A stretch of 64,000 nucleotides of DNA from CAWAND01 sp963783335 (GTDB taxonomy: Bacteria; Chloroflexota; Anaerolineae; Anaerolineales; E44-bin32), in NCBI GenBank assembly GCA_963783335.1, contig CAWAND010000006.1, positions 186,001-250,000 on the forward strand. Direction: 5' to 3'. Below the pieces are notes generated by a model that worked only from the letters and a program-made list of their open reading frames with translations, was not told where the DNA came from and did not search any database. Below, piece by piece: positions 1-8,612 of this stretch (position 1 is the first letter of the stretch; the number at the start of each line of letters is the position of its first letter). The translations under genes and the position numbers were made by a program.

Positions 1-64
1 TTGAGACTTGACCCCGGAGCTCGTCTGGGATGGGGATGTCCGGATTGAAAAGATCTTCGGTCAT
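1..64 (-). CDS. Start of an unidentified protein, truncated by the window edge
   Basis: Reading the minus strand from position 64 gives ATG followed by 20 open codons (MTEDLFNPDIPIPDELRGQV and on) to the window edge. An AGGAGGT ribosome binding site lies 9 bases upstream, and a good promoter for this strand sits at 259-289. The visible residues are too few to name a family. The gene is read away from the Fe-S carrier gene, so the 380 bases between them form a divergent control region. Confidence 0.55.
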   Translation of the reverse strand, partial: MTEDLFNPDIPIPDELRGQVS

Positions 65-258
65 CCGGTTAGGACCTCCTCCCCGGGCACGTTGAGGTGC
101 ACGGTGGTCGTGACCACATCAGACAGTTACGGCCAATCATCGGTTGGGCCCTGAACAACCATCCCGGGTGGGTCTTGGGCGTGATTTCATCGGGAGCGTA
201 GTGATCCCGAGTCACGCCATGGACGACCCGGGCAGCCCACCCTCAGACCAGCGGCTGG

Positions 259-289
259 ATTATACCATCGGGGGCAAGCGGACTGTCAA
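259..289 (-). promoter_or_regulatory. Promoter for the truncated minus-strand gene
   Basis: On the minus strand TTGACA (284-289) and TATAAT (259-264) are separated by 19 bases. The -10 box is preceded by TGG, giving an extended -10 element that can compensate for the long spacer. The predicted transcript would start near 252 and carry a leader of roughly 190 bases before the ATG at 64; I see no recognisable riboswitch in that leader. Confidence 0.5.
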
Positions 290-358
290 GAAACCAAACC
301 CTCCTGCCTATGCAGCAATTCCTCGAGCCTGCAGCTCACAGCACAAGTCTCGCACAAA

Positions 359-387
359 TTGACACACCATGCGATTGCTGATAAACT
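359..387 (+). promoter_or_regulatory. Promoter of the Fe-S carrier gene
   Basis: A perfect -35 box TTGACA (359-364) is followed after 17 bases by TAAACT (382-387), two mismatches from TATAAT. Transcription would begin near 394, about 50 bases before the ATG at 446. Confidence 0.55.
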
Positions 388-445
388 CAACCCAACTTTA
401 ACGGAGCCCCCACTGTAGCGGGGCACGGTGTAGAGGTGAAGTGTC

Positions 446-874
446 ATGACCATGACGTCTGTGACGATTGAAGACGAGAACACCCAGGTAGAAAGCGGTG
501 TCAATCTGACGGAGGCTGCTGCCGGCCGAGTTCGTTCGCTGATTGACGAAAAGAACTTGGAAGGTCACGCGCTGCGAGTGTTCGTTTCCGGAGGCGGCTG
601 TTCTGGCCTCCAGTATGGCATGGCCCTTGAAGGCCAGCCGCGCGAGACCGATTTGCGCTACACGTTTGATGGCGTCGACGTAGTGATCGACCCGCAGTCG
701 ATCAACTACCTGCACGGAGCAACCATTGATTACATTGACGATCTGATGGGGGGCGGGTTCAAGATCGAGAATCCGAACGCAGTATCGTCATGTGGCTGTG
801 GTCACTCATTCCGCACGACCAACGCTGGCGGCGCCACGGCCGAAGGTGCTGGCGCAGGGAGCTGCAACTGCTGA
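446..874 (+). CDS. erpA: HesB/IscA/ErpA-family iron-sulfur cluster carrier
   Basis: A-type Fe-S carrier that binds a cluster and passes it to apo-enzymes in the cytoplasm. The 142-residue protein has the family fold with the three ligand cysteines: C52 in SGGGCSGLQYG, and C116/C118 in SSCGCGHSF. After the conserved core a Gly/Ala-rich tail ends in a further SCNC motif (C140, C142), not part of the usual family core. No isc or suf genes are adjacent, so this is a stand-alone carrier. It has its own promoter (359-387) and terminator (923-953). ErpA versus IscA cannot be separated from sequence alone. Some HesB-like proteins elsewhere use selenocysteine, but here the cluster positions are ordinary Cys codons. 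Confidence 0.9.
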   Translation: MTMTSVTIEDENTQVESGVNLTEAAAGRVRSLIDEKNLEGHALRVFVSGGGCSGLQYGMALEGQPRETDLRYTFDGVDVVIDPQSINYLHGATIDYIDDLMGGGFKIENPNAVSSCGCGHSFRTTNAGGATAEGAGAGSCNC

Positions 875-922
875 GCTCGAGCGGCGGCCGGCACCGCATC
901 TGAAAAGCCGACAGATCTGATG

Positions 923-953
923 AGCAGGCCGCCCGACGGCCTGCTTCTTTTTT
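923..953 (+). terminator. Rho-independent terminator after the Fe-S carrier gene
   Basis: Nine-base stem AGCAGGCCG / CGGCCTGCT with a five-base loop, followed by TCTTTTTT. It separates the carrier gene from the downstream DUF2203 gene. Confidence 0.85.
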
Positions 954-983
954 CCGGATGTCACCCCGGTGGAGGACTCTACA

Positions 984-1367
984 ATGGAGAGGTTTCCTCG
1001 TGTGTTCACCCCAGAAGAGGCGAATGCGATCCTTCCCGAAATTCGTCCTCTGTTGTCCGAGGCCCTGGCAGCCCGCCAGGATATCCTGCGGCTTAAACCC
1101 GAGTTGGAGCCAACCTTTGAGAAGGCACTGGGCAATGGACACAATATCGAATCTTCGGAGCTCCTTGACGCCTTCGATCGGGTCAAAGCGGCCCTGAAAG
1201 AGATTCAGGCTCGCGGCGTGTTGGTCAAAGATGTGAACTCGGGACTGCTGGATTTCCCTTCCCTGCGAGAAGGGAGAATTGTCTTCCTTTGCTGGCGCTA
1301 TGACGAGCCCAAAGTGGCATACTGGCACGATCTGGATGCCGGCTTTGCGGGAAGACAGCCGATCTAG
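984..1367 (+). CDS. DUF2203 family protein
   Basis: Small soluble protein of 127 residues matching the DUF2203 pattern: the opening RVFTPEEANAILPEI, a central helical segment, then GVLVKDVNSGLLDFPSL and VFLCWRYDEPKVAYWHDLDAGFAGR near the end. Function is unknown. A GTG at 969 could extend the frame, but the ATG at 984 has GGAGG eight bases upstream (971-975), so I chose it. It converges with the SH3 protein gene seven bases downstream. Confidence 0.85.
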   Translation: MERFPRVFTPEEANAILPEIRPLLSEALAARQDILRLKPELEPTFEKALGNGHNIESSELLDAFDRVKAALKEIQARGVLVKDVNSGLLDFPSLREGRIVFLCWRYDEPKVAYWHDLDAGFAGRQPI

Positions 1368-1373
1368 GCCTCC

Positions 1374-1982
1374 CTACCCTCCGCGCAAGAACGAAATCAC
1401 CATTCCGAACAGCCCAATCACAAGCAGTCCCATAATGGCAATCACCGGCGGAAATCCGGCACGGGCTCCGTTCTCGGGCGGGGCAATCGTCGGCTGGACG
1501 ACGGGCGCCGCTGGGGTGAAAGTAGGCAACCGCGTCGGCGTGACGTTCAGCAGGTTGAACTGGGCCGCCAATGTGGGGTTGATGGTGGCCGTGATTCGAG
1601 GCGTGGGAGTCGGCGGGGGCTCGACGATCGGAAGGAATCCCTGCCCCTGAAGGATCACAAGATTGGCATACACCCAACCCACGTTTCCGGGAACGCCTGC
1701 GTACTGAATTTGTATCCAGTCACCGCCGGCCGACCGGCCTAGAGCAGGCGCAACTTGGCCCTGCAGCAGGACGCCGATTTGCTCGTAGGGCGATGTCCCC
1801 GGCCCGGAACGCACATTTACAAAGTCTCCCGGCACCAGGATCATCGGGCCGGCAGGTGTTCCGGTCACCGTGGGCTGAGCCTGCAAGTCAGGGCCATTGG
1901 CCTCACCTGAACCGAAGGCCATCAGCAGACCACCCGAAAGCATAAGTGCCAGCCAGACCAGCTTCTTCAAGACGTTAACCAT
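1374..1982 (-). CDS. Membrane-anchored protein with bacterial SH3 domain
   Basis: About 202 residues. An N-terminal hydrophobic segment (VWLALMLSGGLLMAFG) acts as signal or anchor, followed by one SH3_3-type domain (VNVRSGPGTSPYEQIGVLLQG ... GVPGNVGWVYANLV), a Pro/Thr-rich linker and a second membrane helix (VIAIMGLLVIGLFGMVISFL) near the C-terminus. Bacterial SH3 domains usually bind cell-wall material. The first in-frame ATG at 2015 overlaps a TATAAT box, so translation more likely starts at 1982; a GGGAG lies directly against that ATG, which is closer than usual. Another SH3-like protein with a Thr/Pro linker lies at 52356-53222. Confidence 0.75.
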   Translation of the reverse strand: MVNVLKKLVWLALMLSGGLLMAFGSGEANGPDLQAQPTVTGTPAGPMILVPGDFVNVRSGPGTSPYEQIGVLLQGQVAPALGRSAGGDWIQIQYAGVPGNVGWVYANLVILQGQGFLPIVEPPPTPTPRITATINPTLAAQFNLLNVTPTRLPTFTPAAPVVQPTIAPPENGARAGFPPVIAIMGLLVIGLFGMVISFLRGG

Positions 1983-2013
1983 CTCCCAAATATTGTCGTC
2001 CCAAGCGGGGCGC

Positions 2014-2019
2014 ATTATA
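2014..2019 (-). promoter_or_regulatory. Possible -10 box for the SH3 protein gene
   Basis: A perfect TATAAT on the minus strand overlaps the first possible ATG (2015) of the SH3 gene. No convincing -35 box is visible 17 bases upstream. If it is used, the mRNA begins near 2007 and translation starts at the second ATG (1982). Confidence 0.4.
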
Positions 2020-2068
2020 CTATGCAGGCTTGTCGTCCCCCACAGCCTTGAGGCCGGATTTGAACGCC

Positions 2069-2659
2069 ATGGAACAACGCGTTTTTCACGGGGAACTAGC
2101 GCCCGAAGATTTGGCCCAAGCCCTGGTGGGTGAATTTGACCGTGCCGGCTACCAGGTCCAAACCCTGGGCGACCCCGATCATCTCGTCATCCAGATCGCC
2201 AGCCCCGCCCTCCGAACTTCCGGCGGGCAGACGTCCATTACCGTCCACTTGCTCGAGATCGAAGATGGTGTGATGGTGCAGCTGGGGCAGCAGGCCTGGA
2301 TGGGCGTGGCGGCCAGCCTGGGTGTGACGGCGCTGGCGGCCTTGAGAAACCCGTTTTCACTGATCGGGCGTCTGGACGATCTGGCCCAAGACATCACGTC
2401 ACTCCAACTCACAGAGCGGATCTGGGACTGCATGGAACGAACTGCCCAGGGCCTCGGCGCATCCCACGAGATTTCTGAGGCCCTCCGGCGTGTCACCTGC
2501 CCCTATTGCGGCAGCGCCAACCCCGTCGGCAGCCCTGGCTGCGTGGCCTGCGGCGCCCCTTTGGGGGAGATGCAGCCTTCCGCCTGCGCCAACTGCGGTC
2601 ATGTCCTCAAGTCGGGCGAGACCACCTGCCCCGAGTGCGGCGAGCCGGTCCCGGCGTAG
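2069..2659 (+). CDS. Double zinc-ribbon protein
   Basis: Protein of 196 residues with an N-terminal alpha/beta domain of unknown family (MEQRVFHGELAPEDLAQAL ...) and a C-terminal pair of zinc ribbons: CPYC ... CVAC and CANC ... CPEC. The ribbons probably bind two zinc ions. The upstream domain resembles no enzyme I recognise; LGQQAWMGVAASLGVTALAALRNPFSL may be a hydrophobic or membrane-contacting helix. The longest frame starts with TTG at 2030, but the ATG at 2069 is the more likely start, although neither has a clear Shine-Dalgarno site. It is divergent from the SH3 gene. Confidence 0.75.
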   Translation: MEQRVFHGELAPEDLAQALVGEFDRAGYQVQTLGDPDHLVIQIASPALRTSGGQTSITVHLLEIEDGVMVQLGQQAWMGVAASLGVTALAALRNPFSLIGRLDDLAQDITSLQLTERIWDCMERTAQGLGASHEISEALRRVTCPYCGSANPVGSPGCVACGAPLGEMQPSACANCGHVLKSGETTCPECGEPVPA

Positions 2660-2851
2660 TCGAATCGGCTTCCGTCCCCCCCACTCTAACCCCCCTGTCC
2701 TGGCACCTTCCACATCCCTTCTATAACCTGACTGAGGCGATCAGGCACATCACGACCGCGCCTTGAGCCGAGCTCCCTGGCGTTCCCGCCGAGTTCGCCT
2801 GATCTCACCCGCCAAGAAGAAAGCCCCGACTGCCCTCGACCATATGCCATT

Positions 2852-2869
2852 TTGTGAAGTTATCCACAA
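2852..2869. promoter_or_regulatory. TTGTGA-N6-TCACAA palindrome, copy 1 (one mismatch)
   Basis: TTGTGA-AGTTAT-CCACAA; one base differs from the perfect palindrome found elsewhere in the window. It lies in the 238-base gap (2660-2897) between two convergent genes, where neither gene needs a promoter. Nothing else is visible in this gap. The half-sites resemble CRP/FNR-family recognition sequences. Confidence 0.6.
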
Positions 2870-2897
2870 GCCGGATCGGTTTGGATGCAAGCGAGAA

Positions 2898-4388
2898 TCA
2901 GCGTTGGGCGGTGACGCCTGGAGCCGTGGAGGAGTTGAAGAAATTGTAGGTGGCCCGGGACAGGTCAGCCACAAGTTCGGAGGCGGGGTTCCAGATCATT
3001 TCCTGCTGGTCCCACAGATAGACCGCAATCACGTAGTCACCGGCCGAGGTGTACACAATGCCTGCGTCACCCAGCCATTGGAGGGGTGAGTCGGTCCATC
3101 CGTGCTTGTGGGCGACTTCCGTGCCGTCCGGGACACCCGCTTCGATGAGCACCCCGATCTTGTCCTGCACCATCAGGTCTAGGATCGCCTGGCATTCAGC
3201 GGGGGTAATCTCACCAGGGAAAGCCGCCATCAGCGCCCCACCGCCCTTGCTGCAGCGGTAGAGATCGACCATGAGCGTGCCCATCTGCGTCGCCGTGGTC
3301 TGGTTGTATGGGTCGGGATGGGTGTTGATATCGCTGCGCGAATTGCCCGGCGTCTGGTAGCGCTTCAGCAGCTGGGAGCCGAGACGAAAGTAGCCAGCAA
3401 TGAATGTGCTGTCCAGGCCCAGGGCCTGCATGGTGTCGGTGACCTTCAATGGCCCCTGAAAACGGTCCATCTGCTCCATCAAAGCGTCGGCGCTGTCGTT
3501 GCCAGACAGGGTCAGCATGTCCTTCAACCACCCCTCCGCCTCTGAACTCAGGGGCGGATCGAAGTAGCGATAGAAACTGACCGCAATCGGCACCTTGATT
3601 GTCGAGCCGGCCGTGATGGCCACATCCGGCTGGCCGGGCAGGTCCTGCCCGTTGAGGCTGAGCACGTGCAGGTCCTCGCCGCTCCTAAGATCCATGACAT
3701 AGATGTCCGCCAGGCCGTTGAACTGCTGGACTTGCAGGATTTGTTTGAGCAGCGTCCCCAGCGTGGCCAGACCTGGCCGTCCCGGCTGGCTGTCAACGAC
3801 GGGCAGCGTGACCTGCCTGTTGCTGGGTTGGTTGAGCGCCCCGCCGATGAGCTCGGAGGCGCGGGCAACATCCAGCACCTTGCCCGAGCTGCCGGGTTCG
3901 AATTGGGTTGTGCCTGGGACCGGTCGCGGAGGCAGGGGCGGTTGATCATAGCGCGCCCCGACATCTTTCAGGAAGGTTTCCAATTCGGATTCCGAGTATT
4001 CAGATCGGATGGGGACGTTGGTGGGCCTGCCTGGCCGATTCCACAGGTAATCCCAGAAGCCGGACCAAAAGCCGGGCCCCGTCCGGTCCAATTCGGCGGC
4101 GGCCATCATGGCTTCCGTGTCCAATCTGAACCCGATTTGTGACGGATTGAGCAGGATCAACTGGTCGCCGTAGAACAACTCGACGGGGGTGCTGTAGGTT
4201 TGCGCAAGGCGTTCCAGTGCCGCGGGCTGATCCAGCGTACCCACCGGCACTCCGGCTACCGATAGTCCTTCAGGCATGGTCGCCCGCTGTCGGCTGTAAA
4301 GTACCAACTCGACGAAGAACAAAACGACGGCCGCCAGAAGCATGCCGATGGAGACCCAGCGAAGGAGATTGGGACCTGATCTACGCAT
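2898..4388 (-). CDS. Membrane-anchored beta-lactamase-fold serine hydrolase with N-terminal peptidoglycan-binding-like domain
   Basis: Protein of 496 residues: a membrane helix at about 11-31, a VanW/YoaR-type putative peptidoglycan-binding region (EGLSVAGVPVGTLDQPAALERLAQTY, about 40-200), then a class A beta-lactamase-like domain. The serine motif is AGSTIKVPIA (S-x-x-K), the second motif is SGND in TLSGNDSADAL, and a KHG in VAHKHGWTD replaces KTG. This domain layout is common in Gram-positive and Chloroflexota cell-wall proteins and need not mean antibiotic resistance; a peptidase or transpeptidase-like wall role is equally possible. No Shine-Dalgarno site is obvious at the start. Confidence 0.8.
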   Translation of the reverse strand: MRRSGPNLLRWVSIGMLLAAVVLFFVELVLYSRQRATMPEGLSVAGVPVGTLDQPAALERLAQTYSTPVELFYGDQLILLNPSQIGFRLDTEAMMAAAELDRTGPGFWSGFWDYLWNRPGRPTNVPIRSEYSESELETFLKDVGARYDQPPLPPRPVPGTTQFEPGSSGKVLDVARASELIGGALNQPSNRQVTLPVVDSQPGRPGLATLGTLLKQILQVQQFNGLADIYVMDLRSGEDLHVLSLNGQDLPGQPDVAITAGSTIKVPIAVSFYRYFDPPLSSEAEGWLKDMLTLSGNDSADALMEQMDRFQGPLKVTDTMQALGLDSTFIAGYFRLGSQLLKRYQTPGNSRSDINTHPDPYNQTTATQMGTLMVDLYRCSKGGGALMAAFPGEITPAECQAILDLMVQDKIGVLIEAGVPDGTEVAHKHGWTDSPLQWLGDAGIVYTSAGDYVIAVYLWDQQEMIWNPASELVADLSRATYNFFNSSTAPGVTAQR

Positions 4389-4494
4389 AAGACATCACAG
4401 CCAGGCAGTATAACATGACCAGTAAGGTGCCCTCGAAAAGGCACAGCTGGCATGTCAAATCAGCTGTCGAGGACAATTCTTCTCCACAACGGCC

Positions 4495-7179
4495 TCAGCC
4501 GAGGGCATCGATCTGACTCTGCAATTTGCCGTAGGTCAGCCGGTAGTCCTCCAGGCGCCCCCGCTCCTTCTCGACCACGTCTTGCGGGGCGCGCTCGGCG
4601 AAAGCCCCGGACAACAAGCCCTCCAGCCGCTCAATCTGACCCTGAATCTCGGCCATCTCCGCCTGAAGCCGTCGGCGTTCAACATCCACATCGAACAATT
4701 CGGCCGACGGCAAGAAGATCTCGGCGGTGCCGACGACGAGCGGGATGGCATGCTCGGGTACTCGGTCCAGACGTTCACGGATATCCAATCGGTCAGCGTC
4801 AATATGCGCCAGGGCGCACAAGGTTTGGCGCTGGGATTCAAAGAGCTCCGTCTGATCTCCGGCCTGGATCATCGCCGCAATCTGTCGTGACGGTTCGACC
4901 CCTCGCTCCGAACGCAGATTGCGCACGGCTCGGATCACGGCCATCACATCTTCAAAGGCCTGGATATCTTCCTCTTCGCCGTCTGTTTCGGCGGGTGCCT
5001 CGGGCCAGCCAGCCACGATCAGCGCGTCTTCCCAACCCGCTTGAGGGCCGAATCCCTTTGCCTGGGCCTGGCAGGCGGCCTTGAGGTGACCCCACAAGGA
5101 CTCGGTCACGAAGGGCGTGAATGGATGCAGCAGACGCAGGCAGGTATCCAGGACTTCGACCATAATCTTCGCCGTGAGCCAGGCACGTTCCCCACCGAGG
5201 TCAAGTTGAAGCTTTCCCACCTCGAGATACCAATCTGCGAACTCGCTCCAAAAGAACTCATAGACCTGCCGCCCGGCCTCCCCGAATTGATAGCTCCCGA
5301 GAAGTCTGTCCACTTCCCTCTCGAGCCGGGCCTGCCTGGCGGTTATCCATCGGTCGGCCGGCGTCAGTTCCGGCGCCTGGCCAGGCGCCTCTGGCGCGCG
5401 ATCGACGGCCATCAACACCAAGCGAGCCGCGTTCCACAGCTTGTTGGCGAAATTGCGGTTGGCTTCCACCCGCTGCAAGCTCAGGTTCATATCGTTGCCC
5501 GGTGTTGAACCCGTCAACAAGGTGAAACGCAGAGCGTCGGTGCCGAACTCGTCCATCACCTGCAGCGGGTCGATCACATTGCCGAGCGACTTGCTCATCT
5601 TTCGACCGTCGCCGTCACGCACCAACCCATGCAGGTACACGGTGTGGAATGGCGCCTTCCCGGTGAATTCGAGCCCCATCATGATCATGCGCGCCACCCA
5701 AAAGAACAGGATGTCGTATCCGGTCTCCATCAGCGATGTTGGGTAGTACTTGGCCAAATCGTCGGTCTCTTCCGGCCAGCCAAGCGTGGAGAAGGGCCAT
5801 AATCCGGAAGAGAACCAGGTGTCGAGCACATCAGGATCTTGCCGGATCTCGCTGGAACCGCAGTGGGCACACTTGTCCGGATCCTGGCGCGCCACCGTGA
5901 TTTCACCGCAGTCGGCGCAGTGCCAGGCAGGAATGCGGTGTCCCCACCACAGCTGTCGTGAAATGCACCAGTCCCGGATGTTTTCCAACCAGTTGTAATA
6001 GATCTTGGTGAAGCGCTCGGGCACGATCTTGATCTCGCCTTTGCGCACCACCTCCAGCGCCGGCTTGGCCAGCGGTTCCATTTTCACAAACCATTGGGTC
6101 GAAATCATCGGTTCGATGATTTCTCCGCCTCGCTGACTGCGCGGGACCTGCATCGTGTAGGGTTCGGTCTTGATCGTCAGACCGGCTTGGGCCATGTCCC
6201 CCCACAGCTTCTCTCGGCAGGCGAAGCGATCCAGCCCAGCATACGGCCCGGCGTTTTCGTTCATCGTGGCGTCAGTATTGAGCACGTTGATGAACTCGAG
6301 GTCGTGCCGCTTGCCGATGTCGTAATCGTCGGGATCGTGCCCAGGGGTAACTTTCAGCGCCCCGGTGCCGAACTCAAGCTCCACGTGTTCGTCGACGATG
6401 ACCGGTATCGGCCGGTCCAACATCGGCACCAGGCAAGTCCGGCCCACGAAGCGGGCGTAGCGCTCATCACCGGGGTGTACGGCCACGGCCGTGTCACCCA
6501 GAATCGTCTCCGGCCGAGTGGTGGCCACCGGGATGAACTCGTCGGAGTCAGCCAGTGGGTATTTGAAGGTGTACAAGGTGCCTTGCTCTTCGCTGTACTC
6601 CACCTCCAGGTCGCTGACGGCCGTCCGCAATCCTGGCGACCAGTTGATCAGATAGGTACCGCGGTAGATGAGCCCCTTTTCATATAGGCTGACGAAGGCC
6701 TCTCGCACCGCCTTGGACAGGCCCTCGTCGAGGGTGAACCGCTCACGGCTCCAGTCGCAGGAGGCGCCCAGCCGCCGGATCTGCTGCCCGATGATCCCGC
6801 CGTATTTATTCTTCCACTCCCACACGCGGGCCTCGAAGGCCTCTCGACCAATCTCCTCACGCGTCAGCTCCTCGGTGGCCAGCAGGTGGCGTTCTACCTG
6901 AAGCTGGGTGGCTATGCCGGCATGGTCCGACCCCGGCACCCAAAGCGCCGGGGAGCCCAGCATGCGCTGGTGGCGTATCAGAAGATCCTCCATCGCCACA
7001 AACATGGCGTGCCCCAAGTGCAGCTCCCCGGTGACGTTGGGGGGAGGCATCGAGATAACAAAGGGGTCTCGATCCGCGTTGGGGATGGGCTTAAAATAGC
7101 CCTTGGACTCCCACATGGCATAGATTTCTGGCTCCACGCTGTGGAAATCGTAGGTTGTTGGCAGGGCGGTGTCTGTCAT
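4495..7179 (-). CDS. valS: Valine-tRNA ligase
   Basis: Class I aminoacyl-tRNA synthetase that charges tRNA-Val. The 894-residue protein has the HIGH motif as HLGH at 54-57, the CP1 editing domain (ATTRPETILGDTAVAV near 219-234), a CxxC pair of zinc motifs (421-440), the KMSKS motif at 527-531, an anticodon-binding helical domain and the C-terminal coiled coil typical of ValRS (VERRRLQAEMAEIQGQIERL). Length is normal for the family. A T-box leader (7200-7516) with a valine specifier controls it, from a near-consensus promoter at 7522-7550. A GGGAG site lies just upstream of the ATG. Confidence 0.98.
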   Translation of the reverse strand: MTDTALPTTYDFHSVEPEIYAMWESKGYFKPIPNADRDPFVISMPPPNVTGELHLGHAMFVAMEDLLIRHQRMLGSPALWVPGSDHAGIATQLQVERHLLATEELTREEIGREAFEARVWEWKNKYGGIIGQQIRRLGASCDWSRERFTLDEGLSKAVREAFVSLYEKGLIYRGTYLINWSPGLRTAVSDLEVEYSEEQGTLYTFKYPLADSDEFIPVATTRPETILGDTAVAVHPGDERYARFVGRTCLVPMLDRPIPVIVDEHVELEFGTGALKVTPGHDPDDYDIGKRHDLEFINVLNTDATMNENAGPYAGLDRFACREKLWGDMAQAGLTIKTEPYTMQVPRSQRGGEIIEPMISTQWFVKMEPLAKPALEVVRKGEIKIVPERFTKIYYNWLENIRDWCISRQLWWGHRIPAWHCADCGEITVARQDPDKCAHCGSSEIRQDPDVLDTWFSSGLWPFSTLGWPEETDDLAKYYPTSLMETGYDILFFWVARMIMMGLEFTGKAPFHTVYLHGLVRDGDGRKMSKSLGNVIDPLQVMDEFGTDALRFTLLTGSTPGNDMNLSLQRVEANRNFANKLWNAARLVLMAVDRAPEAPGQAPELTPADRWITARQARLEREVDRLLGSYQFGEAGRQVYEFFWSEFADWYLEVGKLQLDLGGERAWLTAKIMVEVLDTCLRLLHPFTPFVTESLWGHLKAACQAQAKGFGPQAGWEDALIVAGWPEAPAETDGEEEDIQAFEDVMAVIRAVRNLRSERGVEPSRQIAAMIQAGDQTELFESQRQTLCALAHIDADRLDIRERLDRVPEHAIPLVVGTAEIFLPSAELFDVDVERRRLQAEMAEIQGQIERLEGLLSGAFAERAPQDVVEKERGRLEDYRLTYGKLQSQIDALG

Positions 7180-7199
7180 GCTGGCTCCCTTACTTGGTG

Positions 7200-7516
7200 A
7201 TCCGAGGCGGCAGAATCAACAAGCCCCTCGTCCTCGAGGACGAAGGGCTCTGGCCTCCGCGGTACCACCTCGCTTCGCCGCACACTCAGGCGCGGTCGCG
7301 CTCGCTTACCCGACCGACATCGGGCGTTCGCTGTAACGGGCTCACCCGCGCCGTTCTACTAACCCCGAGCTGATCGAGGGGCTTTCTTCGGCGAGCGGGC
7401 CGGGCGACCTTGGGCAATGATCGCTGAGGGGAGCTCTCAGCCATGGGCTCCCCCTCTCTTGCAGCGGGGTCAGCGCCTACTCCTCCCGGCCATGCATCTT
7501 GCTGCGTTCAAATGTT
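7200..7516 (-). promoter_or_regulatory. T-box riboswitch leader of valS (valine specifier GUC)
   Basis: The leader senses uncharged tRNA-Val and lets transcription into valS continue when valine charging is low. Stem I is closed by GGCCGGG / CCCGGCC with the AGTA internal-loop motif on the 5' side and the specifier codon GTC at 7408-7406 on the 3' side. The distal AGAGAG ... GGCTGAGAG elements follow. The T-box sequence GAGGTGGTACCGCGG (7257-7271) provides the TGGT bulge that pairs with the tRNA 3' end, and overlaps the terminator stem at 7221-7249. The GUC specifier agrees with the downstream gene. Confidence 0.95.
7221..7249 (-). terminator. T-box terminator of the valS leader
   Basis: Stem AGCCC-TTCGTCC / GGACGAG-GGGCT with a TCGA loop, followed by TTGTTGATT on the minus strand. 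It is mutually exclusive with the T-box antiterminator. Confidence 0.85.
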
Positions 7517-7521
7517 CGAGG

Positions 7522-7550
7522 ATTATAGCAAATCACATCCTCACGATCAA
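7522..7550 (-). promoter_or_regulatory. Promoter of the valS T-box transcript
   Basis: TTGATC (7545-7550), 17-base spacer, TATAAT (7522-7527) on the minus strand. Transcription would begin near 7515. The -35 box lies only 5 bases past the stop codon of the frameshifted HEAT gene. Confidence 0.8.
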
Positions 7551-7555
7551 CAGCT

Positions 7556-8513
7556 TCAATCCTTCTTCGCTTTCCGTTTCAGCGGGCCCTTCCAAGGGCC
7601 GGGAAACAGGTCAAGCGCTTTCCGGGCGGCGGTGGCGATTTCCTTGTTCCGGTCGGTCTGGCGGCCGTGCACCGCCGCTTTGGCCTCCGGCGTGTGAAGT
7701 TCAACCAGACGCAGCAGAGCCACCATACGCGCGCGGCTGTTTTCCCCTTCATCACTCTGTCCGGAATCGAACTCTTGTGAAGCCCGAACGAGGTGTGTTG
7801 ACCACCTGCACCAAGGCAGGAATCACGGCCGGGTCTTCGATCCTCGCCAGCCGCTTGACCGATTCAAATGCCTGATCCAAATCCGCCAAACCCAACGCTC
7901 GCGCTCGATGCAGATGGATGCTGGTCAGAATGGCCAGCTCCCGGACCAGTGGATCGGGATCGTCCAGAGCATCTTCCAGCTCATCGATGGCAACCTCATT
8001 CTGGATCATCCCCGGCCGGTTGGCGAATTCGACCGCCGCCCTGGATCGGGCAGTCCGATCGCCGAGCCGTAAGTCGTATTCAGTCCGGCCTCGCTCGAGC
8101 AGGCGGCCGACCGGGGTTTGCGTCTTAGGTTGATTGGCCTGCTCGGACAGCATGTCCATCGCTTCTTCGGGCGAGTCCATCATCCAAAGCGCCTGGTCAA
8201 CCGCCCGCGTGATGTCCTCTTCCCCCAGTTCCTTCAGGTCCTCGATGTAAGTTCGGAGGGATTGACCGCCGCGCGTTTGGATCACGTGTCGGGCACGCTC
8301 ACGCCAGGTGTTGATCTCCTCTGCCACCTGGACTTGTCTGGTTTTGGCAGCCTTGATCTTCGCCTGATGCTCGATCTTGGCTTCTCCGTCAAGCTCGAGC
8401 AGCTCAGCATTCAACTCGGCCAACGTGTCGCTTAAAGACACGAACTCTCGCTGAACTTCGTCCGCTTTGCGGTCCAACGCTTCACGGAGTTGGCGTAATC
8501 CGAGCCCGATCAC
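7556..8513 (-). CDS. Coiled-coil plus HEAT-like repeat protein, frameshifted near 7785
   Basis: Starts at GTG 8513 behind AGGAGG. The first ~85 residues form a charged coiled coil (LREALDRKADEVQREFVSLSD ...); HEAT-like helices follow (ELEDALDDPDPLVRELAIL, RIEDPAVIPALVQVV). The open frame stops at 7752, but a +1 shift near 7785 continues in clear repeat sequence (ARMVALLRLVELHTPEAKAA, then EIATAARKALDLFPGPWKGP) to a stop at 7556-7558, ending in a basic KRKAKKD tail. The joined product is about 318 residues. A one-base indel, either real or from sequencing, is the simplest reading. Function unknown; probably a protein-binding scaffold. Confidence 0.7.
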
Positions 8514-8590
8514 CCCGCTTTGCCTCCTGATTCGAGCGCCATTTTGGCCTCAGCGTCAATCTCGCTTGCGCTTGCCGCCGAATGTCCAGA

Positions 8591-8612
8591 CTGGCGAGGC
8601 TTTCCTCGCCAG
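8591..8612. promoter_or_regulatory. Inverted repeat at the start of the HEAT-protein transcript
   Basis: CTGGCGAGG and CCTCGCCAG, nine-base arms around a four-base loop. It begins inside the -10 box (8611-8616) and covers the predicted transcription start, so it may be an operator or a 5' mRNA hairpin. There is no T-tract, so a terminator role is unlikely. Confidence 0.45.

Noticed and set aside
2852..2869. parS-type centromere site
   Set aside because: The ten-copy palindrome shares neither the sequence nor the centre of parS (TGTTTCACGTGAAACA).
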